In this document: one piece after another, positions 30,803 to 44,380 of the stretch
Position numbering within the stretch: position 1 is the stretch's first letter
Layout of the letters: each line of letters begins with the position of its first letter
Source of the DNA: Channallabes apus
Taxonomy: Eukaryota; Chordata; Actinopteri; Siluriformes; Clariidae
NCBI GenBank assembly: GCA_030522415.1
Contig: CM060121.1
Coordinates: forward strand, 680,001 to 744,000
Direction: 5' to 3'
DNA length: 64,000 nucleotides
The notes under the pieces: generated by a model
What the model was told of the DNA's origin: nothing
Databases searched by the model: none
What the model saw: only the letters and a program-made list of their open reading frames with translations
Translations under genes and position numbers: made by a program

Positions 30803-31112
30803 GTAGACGTACAGTGGCAATTCAGTAGTCAAACAAAGGTGGGGATTGAAACTGAGCCGCACCTACAGGACGTACGCTGAGCTCAGGACAAACACCGTCT
30901 ACCTGCCTGTAAACACATCAGCACTGGAAATATTAACTTCATGTTTATGTTTAGATTTATTGGATTTGACGTGATATAAAGAACACAAACACACAAGTGC
31001 ATATGACCTTTATTGCAGCTCTAAAGGCCGTTTGTATTGCAGTCACTAAAAAGTCTTTTAAAAAAGTACCTTGCGTGCAGTCCTGCTGTCCATCCAGTGC
31101 ATCTACCCACCC

Positions 31113-31182
<70 letters not shown>

Positions 31183-32496
31183 TGTATACACACACACACC
31201 ACACCTCAGTGTTTCATAGCTCATCAAAAACACACTCTTCAGTTACTGTAAAACTGTGAGCTTTTTGTTGAAACACATGTGAGTCACATGGTCACATGAC
31301 CATCAGGTAAACAACTTCCTTTGTCCACGTTAAACACTTTTGTCTCACATTTTCAAGGCACCATGTCGACTGATCTTCTCTTAAACACACCGTGTAAAAG
31401 AGATCCTCAGTCTATAAACGTCTATAAACTGCTACAGACTGTATATTACACTTTACACATTTACATTATGCTGTGTTTCTGTCCTTCTGATACACACTCC
31501 AGCGTTTCTGTCTCCTGCTGTAACGCGTGTCGAGTGTCCGCTGAGCTCAAGACTGAATGCACGTCTTCTTCTGGTTGCGCTTTTGTCCTCTGAAGCCTGA
31601 AAAGACACAAAGGCTGCATTATTCCGCTGTAAAGCTGAGAGAAACCTGCCGTCTGTTTGTTGTGTTGCTGACTTTGGATCAGGTGGATCAGGTGTGTGTC
31701 TGGTTAAAAGCAGCTTCTGTCTGTTGGATGCTGCTGCTGTTTTTATTCTCTAATCTCATTTGAGCTCAGTAAAAAGGAAACGCGAACAAACAACATAATG
31801 AAGATCTAAATTATTAAAGACTCACTTTTTATAATTGTTGTTGTTGATTTGATCTGTGTGAGAGCTTTAGCACAGACGAGACATGCAAATATTAACATTT
31901 TTATTCCAGTCAACGTTCTGAAAACCAAAGTGTCTAATAGGATTTAAATATATAATGATTTTTTATTATTATTAATAGTTATAATTTTGTAAAAATTATA
32001 TTTAAAATTTATTTAAATGGCACACAACAGTTCAGCAGCAACAACTAAAAAAATAAAATTGATATTTTGTATTAAAAAAATAATATTAAAATTATTATAA
32101 ATTCTAAATGCACTCATGGTCATTTCAGACACAAGGTTAAATAGTGTGTCTTTTTATAAAAATAATAAATGTGTTAAACCAACCTAGTTTTTGCAAATTG
32201 TCAGCAATCAATATCAGACGGAGAAGCAGCTCCGGGCCACTAGGGGGCAACATGTTTGTCTGTTTTTGAACATGAGCACTAAGGAAGCACACATGACCTG
32301 GATTTCCTCCTAGTTATTACGGTTAATAATCATTCGAGCTGGACGATGATATCGATAGTTTGTTAAACTACATCATGATACATTTATCCAAAATAAAAGA
32401 TTACAAACTCTCGATTTGATGTCAATGTTTTCTACTGTATTAAACTGCAAATATGGTAAATAAAAAATATTAACATATTTACTGATTACTTTTAAG
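29780..32496. other. Intergenic, no gene seen
   Basis: AT-rich DNA with a GA repeat (30,771-30,800) and a long CA repeat (31,114-31,198). A CTCF-like word CCACTAGGGGGCAA lies at 32,237-32,250. TTTATT at 32,497-32,502 is a plausible fam83f poly(A) signal on the minus strand. Short ORFs here show no family features. Confidence 0.5.
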
Positions 32497-32604
32497 TTTA
32501 TTTTTGAAATTTCTCTCCAGTCTGTTAGCAGAACGCTAGTTTATCATGATGCGTATTTGTGTAGCGCAGAAACACACTCATGCTGTACTTTACAGTCTTA
32601 ATGC

Positions 32605-34973
32605 TTAATGTAACACCAGGTTCTGATTCTGGAGTAAAGTTCTGGCTTTATGCTTGTGAAGTTTATAAAGAATGCAGGCGGTAGCTAGCATTAGCAGGCT
32701 AAGTGTGGTGGCGTTGGAGGATGGAGAGTTCCTCGTACCTTCCTCGGCTCCTGGGCTGATGACCTGCATGGACTGGCTTCTCTGCGGCGCTTTAGGGGTT
32801 TTTTTGCTTTTAAATTTCATCACGTTTGGTTTTTCGATGATCACGAACGAATCGTCCACTTCATCTACGATCGGACTCTCGGGTTTTTCCTGCAGCGGAG
32901 AAGATGGAGTGTGTGTGCCGTTCGGGATCTGTGAGTTCTCAGGCCGGACCTGTTTTACATGATTAACGGTATTCTGAGATTCCTTCGTATAACTGGTCGG
33001 CTTTGATGTGTCTTTGATGTGATTGGGTGGCGTTGGTGATTCTTGCACGTGATTGGACGATTTTGGAGAGTGTTTGACATGACTGGCTGGCTTTGATGTC
33101 TCTTTGATGTTATTGGTCGGCTTTGGCGTCTCTTTGATGTTACTGGCTGGTTTTGATGTCTCTGTGATCGGACTGGCTGGTTTTGATGTGTCTTTGAGGC
33201 ACTTGGTCAGTTTCGGTGAGTCTTTGACTTGATCTGCCGGCTTTGCTTGGCTGTGATTGGCTGTTTTCACTTCTGAGACGTTATGCTTATGATTTGTCGT
33301 CTTTAAATCTGGGCTCTGATTGGGTGACCTGCCTTTGAGGAACAGCCTGAAGGAGCTGCGCTGCTTCTTTGAACCAAACAACGGTGGTTTATTTACATCT
33401 TCTTTACTTTCACTCATCTCCTCTTTAGACGCTATGTCGGACGACTCTTTAGTGTCCCGTCTGGTGTGGAGTAACTTTTCCATGTTGCTGTCTGAGCTGC
33501 TCCCGGCGTATTCCCTGAGCCGGGTCAGATCCTGCAGAGATCCAGTCAGGCCTAAATTGTTTCCCACCACCAGGGCGTACTTGGGATTGTGATATTTGTG
33601 AGCAGGGACTTTTAGATTGACCTGTTTGGAGTCCCCCAGAGACACCTGGAAGCGGGAGGTGGATGCAGGTAGAGCTGGCTGTGTGGCAGTTGGCGGAGCT
33701 TTCAAGAGCGGGGTAGGCATGGTGTGTCTGGGGGGTTTGGGAATGTGGAACTCGTAGTAAAGGTCCACTTTTTCGGAAGTGGCGTAGAGCTCGCGGAAAT
33801 CATGATCAAAGAACTCGACCACCTGCCCGGACATGACGGTGATGGTGTTCCGGTTCATCCGAGACGAGGTCCAGGTGAAACTGTGTGGGAGGAGACAGGA
33901 ATGAGGATCTCAGGCTTTGTGTGTTAACGGTCTGTGTTTCTAGTTTTATATATAAAGTGGAGATCTGACCTGTAGGAGCCGAACATCACTTTCTCTCCGT
34001 CCACCAGCATGTACTTGGAGCACATCGATCCCGGGAGTTTCCCGAAGGACAGAGCCAGGCCGCATCCTCTCACCATCCTCACACGCATGTTCTGGCAAAC
34101 ACACACACACATGCACACACACAAAAGCACTGATTTTACTCACACTCTCATTGCAACAGACACCAAGTGTACACCTTTAATACACACCAATCACTGGAAG
34201 AAAACCTTATCTTCTAAACAAATCCATGACCAGTGAAATGAGTCCCGGATTCAAAGACTCAGTCCGGGAGCACGATGATAAAGCAGTCCTGATCGTGAAT
34301 AATCCTAATTTTGGGAAATCCCCAACAGAACAGAGTTCACAGTCCAATACAGTGGAAAACAGCTCTGAGACAAAATGGTGTCTGGGACAGATTTAGTCAA
34401 ATGGATTGGTATGCTTTCCATTGTGTATTCATGTCAAAGGTATATAAGACTCACTTTGTCGGGCTTAAGAACAAATTGGACTTACGAACGTGCTCCAAGA
34501 ACAGAACTTGTTCATAAGTCAGGGACCACCTGTATAAACAATCTCAAACTTTATGAAAAGTGTGGAAGTGTATGTGTGTTCCTCTAGAATTCTGAAATAA
34601 AAATGCGTCAGTATTCAGAATGAAAGGTTTATATTTTTATAATAGGACTAACGATAATGATAAAAGTTTGTGCCCCCACTTAAAAAAAGAAGCTTTATTG
34701 AAAAGTTCTGTGATCACACATGTCCTCAGGGGCAAAACTTTTGCAATCGACTGTATTTTAACACTTAGAAAAGAGGTAAGGTTTAAACACTGCTCAGTTA
34801 AACAAACATCCAGCAAGAAAGCTGGTCATGGAGCAGTGTGTGTTTCAACAGGCGTGCCCAGTGGTATTTACAGAGCGAGCCACTGCAGAGAAAAGACAGC
34901 GAGCCAAAAAGGGAACTTGAGTTCAGCGGAATAAAAGAAAAAAAAACTGAGGATAATAGAGAAGGAAAAAGAG

Positions 34974-35020
<47 letters not shown>

Positions 35021-36077
35021 TGTAAAAGACGAAAGAACACTTTTAGGAAATAAAAGAACTTAGAGGAATTTCGTGAGCTGCTTTTACTATCTGTTCTCAG
35101 GAACCATGGAGACTGTAACAGTATTACTGTGTGTGTGTGTGTGTGTGTGTGTTTAGTAGGTCAGGCTTCAACAGTAATTCTTTCCCTCTGCAAAGCAGGG
35201 AGTTCACTCGAGCACACACACACACACACACACTGGGGGGGGGGGGGATTTGCCTGGAAACTGAAACACACAAACAACTTTTAGTAAAACATGCAGAGTG
35301 TTAGATCTCTGCTTAAACTGACTCACTGATCCTGGACATAGAGACAATGAATAATAAGCGGTGTGGGGTTGGTGGAATGGGCGCACACACACACACACAC
35401 ATTTAGGCATTTGGCAGATGCTCTTATCCAGAGCGACTTACATTTGTATCTCATTACACATCTGAGCAGTTGAGGGTTAAGTTGAGGCTCAAGGACCCAA
35501 CAGTGGCAACTTGGTGGTTGCGGGATTTGAACCTGTGATCTTCTGAACCGTAGTCCAATGCCTTAACCACTGAGCTACACCTGGCCCATCACACACACAC
35601 ACACACACACACCACCGTGCTGCACTCACGCTATGCTGAAGTGAGCTCCATAGTGTCAGAGTGAGAATCAGTAAAGTGTTTAAAAGCTCACGATGTGTGA
35701 TGAGATCAGACGCAGTGGGCGGAGCCTCAGAGGATTATTAGTGTTATTATATTTCTAAATATACTGCAGGCACTGAGTCTGTTAGCTGTTTAAGTGATTT
35801 ATATCATCATTTCTACACTTCTGTGTACATGTGTGTGTGTGTGTGTGCGTGTATGTGTGTGCGTGTGTGTGTGCGTGTGTGCATGTGCGTGTGTGTGTGC
35901 ACACTCACTCGGAGGTGCTGAGCGGAGATCTGCAGGCGGTTGCACATGTCCAGGAAGTGCGGGAGGCCGCTGTCATCCAGCAGCAGGTACACGGCTACAC
36001 CACGCTTACTCGCCGCGTCCAGGAGGTCCTGCAGGATGAGCAGGTCTGTGAGGAGGTCCATGACCACGGCTATGGTC

Positions 36078-36115
<38 letters not shown>

Positions 36116-36183
36116 GGAGTAGGAGATGAGTGGGGTGTAACACACAGTGGAGGAGCGGAGTGTGATGTGATGCGTATGATGTG

Positions 36184-36225
<42 letters not shown>

Positions 36226-38343
36226 TCACTGATCAGTTTAAACTGAAAGTGTGTGTGTTGTGACTCGTCAGTCAGGAATTCTGTTTACGGTGTGAAAACG
36301 CAGATTCAGCAGGTTTCCTGTCGATGCAGCGCTGCGTCTCCTTCACTCACAGATCAGGAAATAAAACCACATGATCATGTTCTCGTAATTACCAAAACAA
36401 AGGTGAACAATAGCGTTAGCTTCGTTTGTTTTAGAATCACAATAAACGACTCCAAACTGTGCGATTGTGGTTTTAACTCCGCTACCGGTTTTTTTGTTTG
36501 TTTGTTTATACTATTTCAATATACATAAATTCACAAATAAATAAACACACCCGACCTACACACTCCTTTCATATGCAGATATCGCTAATCTACCTAGCTG
36601 GTTAGCTCGCTGTTAGCGCACACTGATCACGTGACAGGGAGTTATTCTCTCGAGATGAAGGTTACCACGACAACCACCATCTCAGTTATTAGTATATAAG
36701 TTACCGTGCGGGGCCTGCGGATGCGAGTGGGCATGCGTCGTCTTTAGTGACATCATAAACTGTAGCCCCGCCCCTCAGAATTAAGCCAGTCTTGTTTAGA
36801 GATTTAGAGCTGAGCCTCTATGTGTTAAGTGAGATTTTGTGTAATTCTAATGTGTAATGAAAATGAACTGTCTAAGCCACGCCCACCTCAATCCCCTTTA
36901 AATAACAGAAACGTATCTACATCACGTAAAAACTCCATGTAGGCAAATGTTCAAAACGTTTCCATGTGAGGGAGAAATTCAAATCCAGACTGAAAGCTAT
37001 TTGTTTAATGAACTCGCAAAACAGGATAAACACCCCGATGCGTTGCGGATAAACATCTAATACGGATAAACCCGCCTCGTGACACGCCCACTACGGATAA
37101 ACCCGCCTCGTGACACGCCCACTATGGATAAACCCGCCTCGTGACACGCCCACTACGGATAAACCCGCCTCGTGACACGCCCACTATGGATAAACCTGCC
37201 TCGTGACACGCCCACTACGGATAAACCCGCCTCGTGACACGCCCACTACGGATAAACCCGCCTCGTGACACGCCCACTACGGATAAACCCGCCTCGTGAC
37301 ACGCCCACTACGGATAAACCCGCCTCGTGACACGCCCACTATGGATAAACCTGCCTCGTGACACGCCCACTATGGATAAACCCGCCTCGTGACACGCCCA
37401 CTACGGATAAACCCGCCTCGTGACACGCCCACTATGGATAAACCCGCCTCGTGACACGCCCACTACGGATAAACCCGCCTCGTGACACGTAACAGGTTCA
37501 CTACTGAGGCGTGGCAACTTCATGAAGAATCAGAAACATCATTGTACATAAAAACAAGCAACACCTGATCACACTGTCTGTGTGTGTGTGTGTGTGTGTG
37601 TACTGTATGTGTGTGTGTGTGTGATATAAAAATAAATGCTAAGTTTAGCCAGTGAACTGAAAACTAAAAACACTAACTGAATATACTTTAAGTTTTTCTT
37701 TTGTCTTGAACAGAACAAAAATATTCATTAATCCATAACTATAATATCACAGGCGTGAACATCTCACTGATGTCACTTCCTGTTTCCTGACTGTCTGTTC
37801 AGTTCCTCCTGTTATTTGCATTAAAATCTCGAATAAATCCATAATCCCGACACCTCGGTGCCGATTCAGTTAAAGTTATATATACAGTAAGTATTAGGAT
37901 TTTATTAATATTACGATTCAATATATTTTACCTCGATTTTGTTACAGAAGGTTTAAAAAAACATTTTAAAAAAAGCGCAACATTTAAACACTACTTCAAA
38001 TCAAAGAAAACTTCAAATACAAGAGTTTAACATTTTAACTTCAGATTAAATTAAACACAAAGATACAATGTTACTGAGCCGCGATTACCTCATCCATCGT
38101 TATTATTATTATTATTATTTATTAACACACTCAGTAAATAATCCTCTCCTACCACACGGGGTGAAAATGTACAAATAGTTCAGAGAGAGAGCGCCACCTG
38201 TAGGATTATAAAGAAACAATGATGTTTTACCGCCTGAAACGTCTCCAAACTCAACATGACAGTGAGAGCGCGCGAGTCGAACGGCTACAAGCGACGCACA
38301 GTTTACAGCACAGGGGAGTGAGACTGGTGTGTGTGTGTGTAAT

Positions 38344-38394
<51 letters not shown>

Positions 38395-38568
38395 ATGAGT
38401 GTGTGTGTAATGAGTGTGTGTGCATTGAGTGTGTTGTGAGACTGATATGTGTGTGTGTGTAATGAGTGTGTGTGTGTGTAATGAGTGTGTGTGTGATGAG
38501 TGTGTTTGAGACTGTTGTGTGTGTGTGTGTGATGAGTGTGTGTGTGATGAGTGTGTTTGAGACTGTGT

Positions 38569-38599
<31 letters not shown>

Positions 38600-38801
38600 A
38601 TGAGTGTGTTTGGAGACTGATGTGTGTGTGTTTGTGTGATGAGTGTGTGTGTGTGTGATGAGTGTGTATGTGTGTGTGATGAGTGTGTGTGTGTGTGTGA
38701 TGAGTGTGTGATGAGTGTGTGTGTGTGATGAGTGTGTGATGAGGTGTGATGAGTGTGTGATGAGTTTGTGTGTGTGTGATGAGTTTGTGTGTGTGTGTGA
38801 C

Positions 38802-38832
<31 letters not shown>

Positions 38833-40829
38833 ACGATTGTGTGTGTGATGAGTGTGTGTGTGTGTGATGAGTGTGTGTGTGTGTGATGAGTGTGTGATGA
38901 GTGTGTGTGTGTGAGATGAGTGTGTGTGTGTGTGTGAGATGAGTGTGTCTGTGATGAGTGTGTGTGTGATGAGTGTGTGTGTGTGTATGTGTGTGTGTGA
39001 TGAGTGTGTGTGTGTGTGTGTGTGTATGTGTGGTGTGTGTGATGAGTGTGTGTGTGTGTGATGAGTGTGTGTGTGTGTGTGTGTGATAGTGTGTGTGTGA
39101 TGAGTGTGTGTGTGTGTGTGTGTGTGTGAGATGAGTGTGTGTGTGTGTGTGAGATGAGTGTGTGTGTGTGATGAGTGTGTGTGTGAGATGAGTGTGTGTG
39201 TGTGATGAGTGTGTGATGAGTGTGTGTGATGAGTGTGTTGTGAAACTGATGTGTGTGTGTGATCAGTGTGTGATGAGTGTGTGTGTGTGATGAGTGTGTG
39301 TGTGAGATGAGTGTGTGTGTGTGATGAGTGTGTGTGTGTGATGAGTGTGTGTGTGAGATGAGTGTGTGTGTGAGATGAGTGTGTGTGTGTGATGAGTGTG
39401 TGTGTGTGTATGTGTGGTGTGTGTGATGAGTGTGTGTGTGTGTGATGAGTGTGTGTGTGATGAGTGTGTGTGTGTGATGAGTGTGTGTGTGTGTGATGAG
39501 TGTGTGTGTGTGTGTGTGATGAGTGTGTTGTGAAACTGATGTGTGTGTGTGATGAGTGTGTTGTGAAACTGATGTGTGTGTGTGATGAGTGTGTGATGAG
39601 TGTGTGTGTGTGTGATGAGTGTGTGTGTGTGATGAGTGTGTGTGTGTGATGATGTGTGTGTGTGATGAGTGTGTGTGTGTGATGAGTGTGTGTGTGTGTG
39701 TGTGTGAGAGATGAGTGTGTGTGTGTGAGATGTGTGTGATGAGTGTGTGTGATGAGTGTGTGTGTGTGTGATGAGTGTGTGTGTGTGTGATGAGGTGTGT
39801 GTGTGTGTGTGAGATGAGTGTGTGTGTGATGAGTGTGTGTGATGAGTGTGTGTGTGATGAGTGTTGTGTGTGTGTGTGTGTGTGTGTGTGTGATGAGTGT
39901 GTGTGTGTGTGGAGGTGTGTGTGTGTGTGTGATGAGTGTGTTGTGAAACTGATGTGTGTGTGTGTGATGAGTGTGTTGTGAAACTGATGTGTGTGTGTGA
40001 TGAGTGTGTTGTGAAACTGATGTGTGTGTGTGATGAGTGTGTTGTGAAACTGATGTGTGTGTGTGTGATGAGTGTGTGATGAGTGTGTGTGTGTTGTGTG
40101 TGTGTGTGTGTGGAGTGTGTGTGTGTGATGAGTGTGTGTGTGTGTGTGTGAGAGATGAGTGTGTGTGTGTGTGAGATGAGTGTGTGTGTGTGTGATGAGT
40201 GTGTGTGGTGTTGGAGTGTGTGTGTGTGTGATGAGTGTGTGTGTGTGAGTGTGTGTGATGAGTGTGTGTGTGTGTGAGATGAGTGTGTGTGTGTGTGATG
40301 TGTGTGTGTGATGAGTGTGTGTGTGTGTGATGAGTGTGTGTGTGTGTGATGAGTGTGTGGTGATGGTGTGTGTGTGATGAGTGTGTGTGTGTGTGGAGTG
40401 TGTGTGTGTGGTGTGTGTGTGTGTGTGATGAGTGTGTGTGTGTGTGGGTGGGTGTGTGGTGTGTGTGTGTGTGATGTGTGTGGTGGTGTGTGTGTGTGTG
40501 TGTGTGAGTGTGTGGTGGTGTTTTTGTGTGTGTGTGATGAGTGTGTGTGATGAGTGTGTGTGTGATGAGTGTGTGTGTGTGTGTGTGTGTGTGATGAGTG
40601 TGTGTGTGTGTGTGTGTGATGAGTGTGTGTGTGTGTGTGTGTGAGATGAGTGTGTGTGAGATGAGTGTGTGTGTGTGTGATGAGTGTGTGTGATGAGTGT
40701 GTGTGTGTGATGAGTGTGTGTGATGAGTGTATGTGATGAGTGTGTGTGTGTGTGATGAGTGTGTGTGTGATGAGTGTGTGTGTGTGAGATGAGTGTGTGT
40801 GTGATGAGTGTGTGTGTGTGTGTGTGAGA

Positions 40830-40860
<31 letters not shown>

Positions 40861-42511
40861 GATGAGTGTGTGTGTGTGTGTGTGTGTGTGAGATGAGTGT
40901 GTGTGTGATGAGTGTGTGTGTGTGATGAGTGTGTATGTGTGTGTGAATGTGTGTGATGAGTGTGTGTGTGTGATGAGTGTGTGTGTGTGTGATGAGTGTG
41001 TGTGTGTGTGTGCGTGTGATGAGTGTGTGTGTGTGTGTGTGATGAGTGTATGTGTGTGATGAGTGTATGTGTGTGTGTGATGAGTGTGTGTGTGTGTGTA
41101 TGTGTGTGTGATGAGTGTGTGTGTGATGAGTGTGTGTGTGTGTGTGTGATGAGTGTGTGTGAGATGAGTGTGTGTGTGTGTGTGTGAGATGAGTGTGTGT
41201 GTGTGATGAGTGTGTATGTGTGTGTGAATGTGTGTGTGATGAGTGTGTGTGTGTGATGAGTGTGTGTGTGATGAGTGTGTGTGTGTGATGAGTGTGTGTG
41301 TGTGATGAGTGTGTGTGTGTGATGAGTGTGTGTGTGTGTGTGATGAGTATGTGTGATGAGTGTGTGTGTGTGATGAGTGTGTGTGTGTGTGTGTGTGTGT
41401 GATGAGTGTGTGTGTGTATGTGTGATGAGTGTGTGTGTGTGTGTGATGAGTGTGTGTGATGAGTGTGTGTGTGATGAGTGTGTGTGTGTGATGAGTGTGT
41501 GTGATGAGTGTGTTGTGAAACTGATGTGTGTGTGTGATCAGTGTGTGATGAGTGTGTGTGTGTGATGAGTGTGTGTGTGAGATGAGTGTGTGTGTGTGAT
41601 GAGTGTGTGTGTGAGATGAGTGTGTGTGTGAGATGAGTGTGTGTGTGAGATGAGTGTGTGTGTGTGTGTGTGTGATGAGTGTGTGTGTGTGTATGTGTGG
41701 TGTGTGTGATGAGTGTGTGTGTGTGTGATGAGTGTGTGTGTGTGATGAGTGTGTGTGTGTGATGAGTGTGTGTGTGTGTGATGAGTGTGTGTGTGTGTGT
41801 GTGTGATGAGTGTGTTGTGAAACTGATGTGTGTGTGTGTGATGAGTGTGTTGTGAAACTGATGTGTGTGTGTGATGAGTGTGTTGTGAAACTGATGTGTG
41901 TGTGTGATGAGTGTGTTGTGAAACTGATGTGTGTGTGTGATGAGTGTGTGATGAGTGTGTGTGTGTGTGATGAGTGTGTGTGTGTGATGAGTGTGTGTGT
42001 GTGTGTGAGAGATGAGTGTGTGTGTGTGTGTGTGAGATGTGTGTGATGAGTGTGTGTGATGAGTGTGTGTGTGTGTGTGATGAGTGTGTGTGTGTGATGA
42101 GTGTGTGTGTGTGTGATGAGTGTGTGTGTGTGTGTGTGTGTGATGAGTGTGTTGTGAAACTGATGTGTGTGTGTGTGATGAGTGTGTTGTGAAACTGATG
42201 TGTGTGTGTGATGAGTGTGTTGTGAAACTGATGTGTGTGTGTGATGAGTGTGTGATGAGTGTGTGTGTGTGTGATGAGTGTGTGTGTGTGATGAGTGTGT
42301 GTGTGTGTGTGAGAGATGAGTGTGTGTGTGTGTGTGTGAGATGTGTGTGAGTGTGTGTGTGTGAGATGTGTGTGATGAGTGTGTGTGATGAGTGTGTGTG
42401 TGTGTGTGATGAGTGTGTGTGTGTGATGAGTGTGTGTGTGTGTGTGTGTGTGAGATGAGTGTGTGTGTGTGTGTGAGATGAGTGTGTGTGTGATGAGTGT
42501 GTGTGTGATGA

Positions 42512-42543
<32 letters not shown>

Positions 42544-42772
42544 GATGAGTGTGTGTGTGTGTGATGAGTGTGTGTGTGTGTGTGTGTGATGAGTGTGTTG
42601 TGAAACTGATGTGTGTGTGTGTGATGAGTGTGTTGTGAAACTGATGTGTGTGATGAGTGTGTTGTGAAACTGATGTGTGTGTGTGATGAGTGTGTTGTGA
42701 AACTGATGTGTGTGTGTGATGAGTGTGTTGTGAAACTGATGTGTGTGTGTGTGATGAGTGTGTGTGTGATGA

Positions 42773-42804
<32 letters not shown>

Positions 42805-44009
42805 GATGAGTGTGTGTGTGTGTGATGAGTGTGTGTGTGTGTGTGTGATGAGTGTGTTGTGAAACTGATGTGTGTGTGTGTGATGAGTGTGTTGTGAAAC
42901 TGATGTGTGTGATGAGTGTGTTGTGAAACTGATGTGTGTGTGTGATGAGTGTGTTGTGAAACTGATGTGTGTGTGTGATGAGTGTGTTGTGAAACTGATG
43001 TGTGTGTGTGTGATGAGTGTGTGATGAGTGTGTGTGTGTGTGATGAGTGTGTGTGTGTGATGAGTGTGTGTGTGTGATGAGTGTGTGTGTGAGAGATGAG
43101 TGTGTGTGTGTGTGTGTGTGAGATGAGTATGTGTGTGTGTGATGAGTGTGTGTGATGAGTGTGTGTGTGATGAGTGTGTGTGTGTGTGATGAGTGTGTGT
43201 GTGAGATGAGTGTGTGTGTGTGTGTGATGAGTGTGTGTGTGTGTGTGTGTGATGAGTGTGTGTGATGAGTGTGTGTGTGTGTGTGATGAGTGTGTGTGTG
43301 TGTGATGAGTGTGTGATGAGTGTGTGTGTGTGATGAGTGTGTGTGATGAGTGTGTTGTGAAACTGATGTGTGTGTGTGATCAGTGTGTGATGAGTGTGTG
43401 TGTGTGATGAGTGTGTGTGTGATGAGTGTGTGTGTGAGATGAGTGTGTGTGTGAGATGAGTGTGTGTGTGTGTGTGTGATGAGTGTGTGTGTGAGATGAG
43501 TGTGTGTGTGTGTGTGTGTGATGAGTGTGTGTGATGAGTGTGTGTGTGTGTATGTGTGGTGTGTGTGATGAGTGTGTGTGTGTGTGATGAGTGTGTGTGT
43601 GATGAGTGTGTGTGTGTGATGAGTGTGTGTGTGTGTGATGAGTGTGTGTGTGTGTGTGTGATGAGTGTGTTGTGAAACTGATGTGTGTGTGTGATGAGTG
43701 TGTTGTGAAACTGATGTGTGTGTGTGATGAGTGTGTTGTGAAACTGATGTGTGTGTGTGATGAGTGTGTGATGAGTGTGTGTGTGTGTGATGAGTGTGTG
43801 TGTGTGATGAGTGTGTGTGTGTGATGAGTGTGTGTGTGTGAGAGATGAGTGTGTGTGTGTGTGTGAGATGTGTGTGATGAGTGTGTGTGATGAGTGTGTG
43901 TGTGTGTGTGATGAGTGTGTGTGTGTGTGATGAGTGTGTGTGTGTGTGTGAGATGAGTGTGTGTGTGTGTGTGAGAGATGAGTGTGTGTGTGATGAGTGT
44001 GTGTGTGAT

Positions 44010-44053
<44 letters not shown>

Positions 44054-44098
44054 TGAGTGTGTGTGTGTGTGTGTGATGAGTGTGTGTGTGTGTGTGAT

Positions 44099-44145
<47 letters not shown>

Positions 44146-44349
44146 ATGAGTGTGTGTGTGTGTGATGAGTGTGTGTGTGTGTGATGAGTGTGTGTGTGTG
44201 ATGAGTGTGTGTGATGAGTGTGTGTGTGTGTGATGAGTGTGTGTGTGATGAGTGTGTATGTGTGTGTGATGAGTGTGTGTGTGTGTGATGAGTGTGTGTG
44301 TGTGTGTGAGATGAGTGTGTGTGTGATGAGTGTGTGTGTGTGTGTGAGA

Positions 44350-44380
<31 letters not shown>

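Noticed and set aside
33320..33592. Plus-strand frames opposite fam83f exon 4
   Set aside because: Shadow of the fam83f coding frame, with no independent signal.
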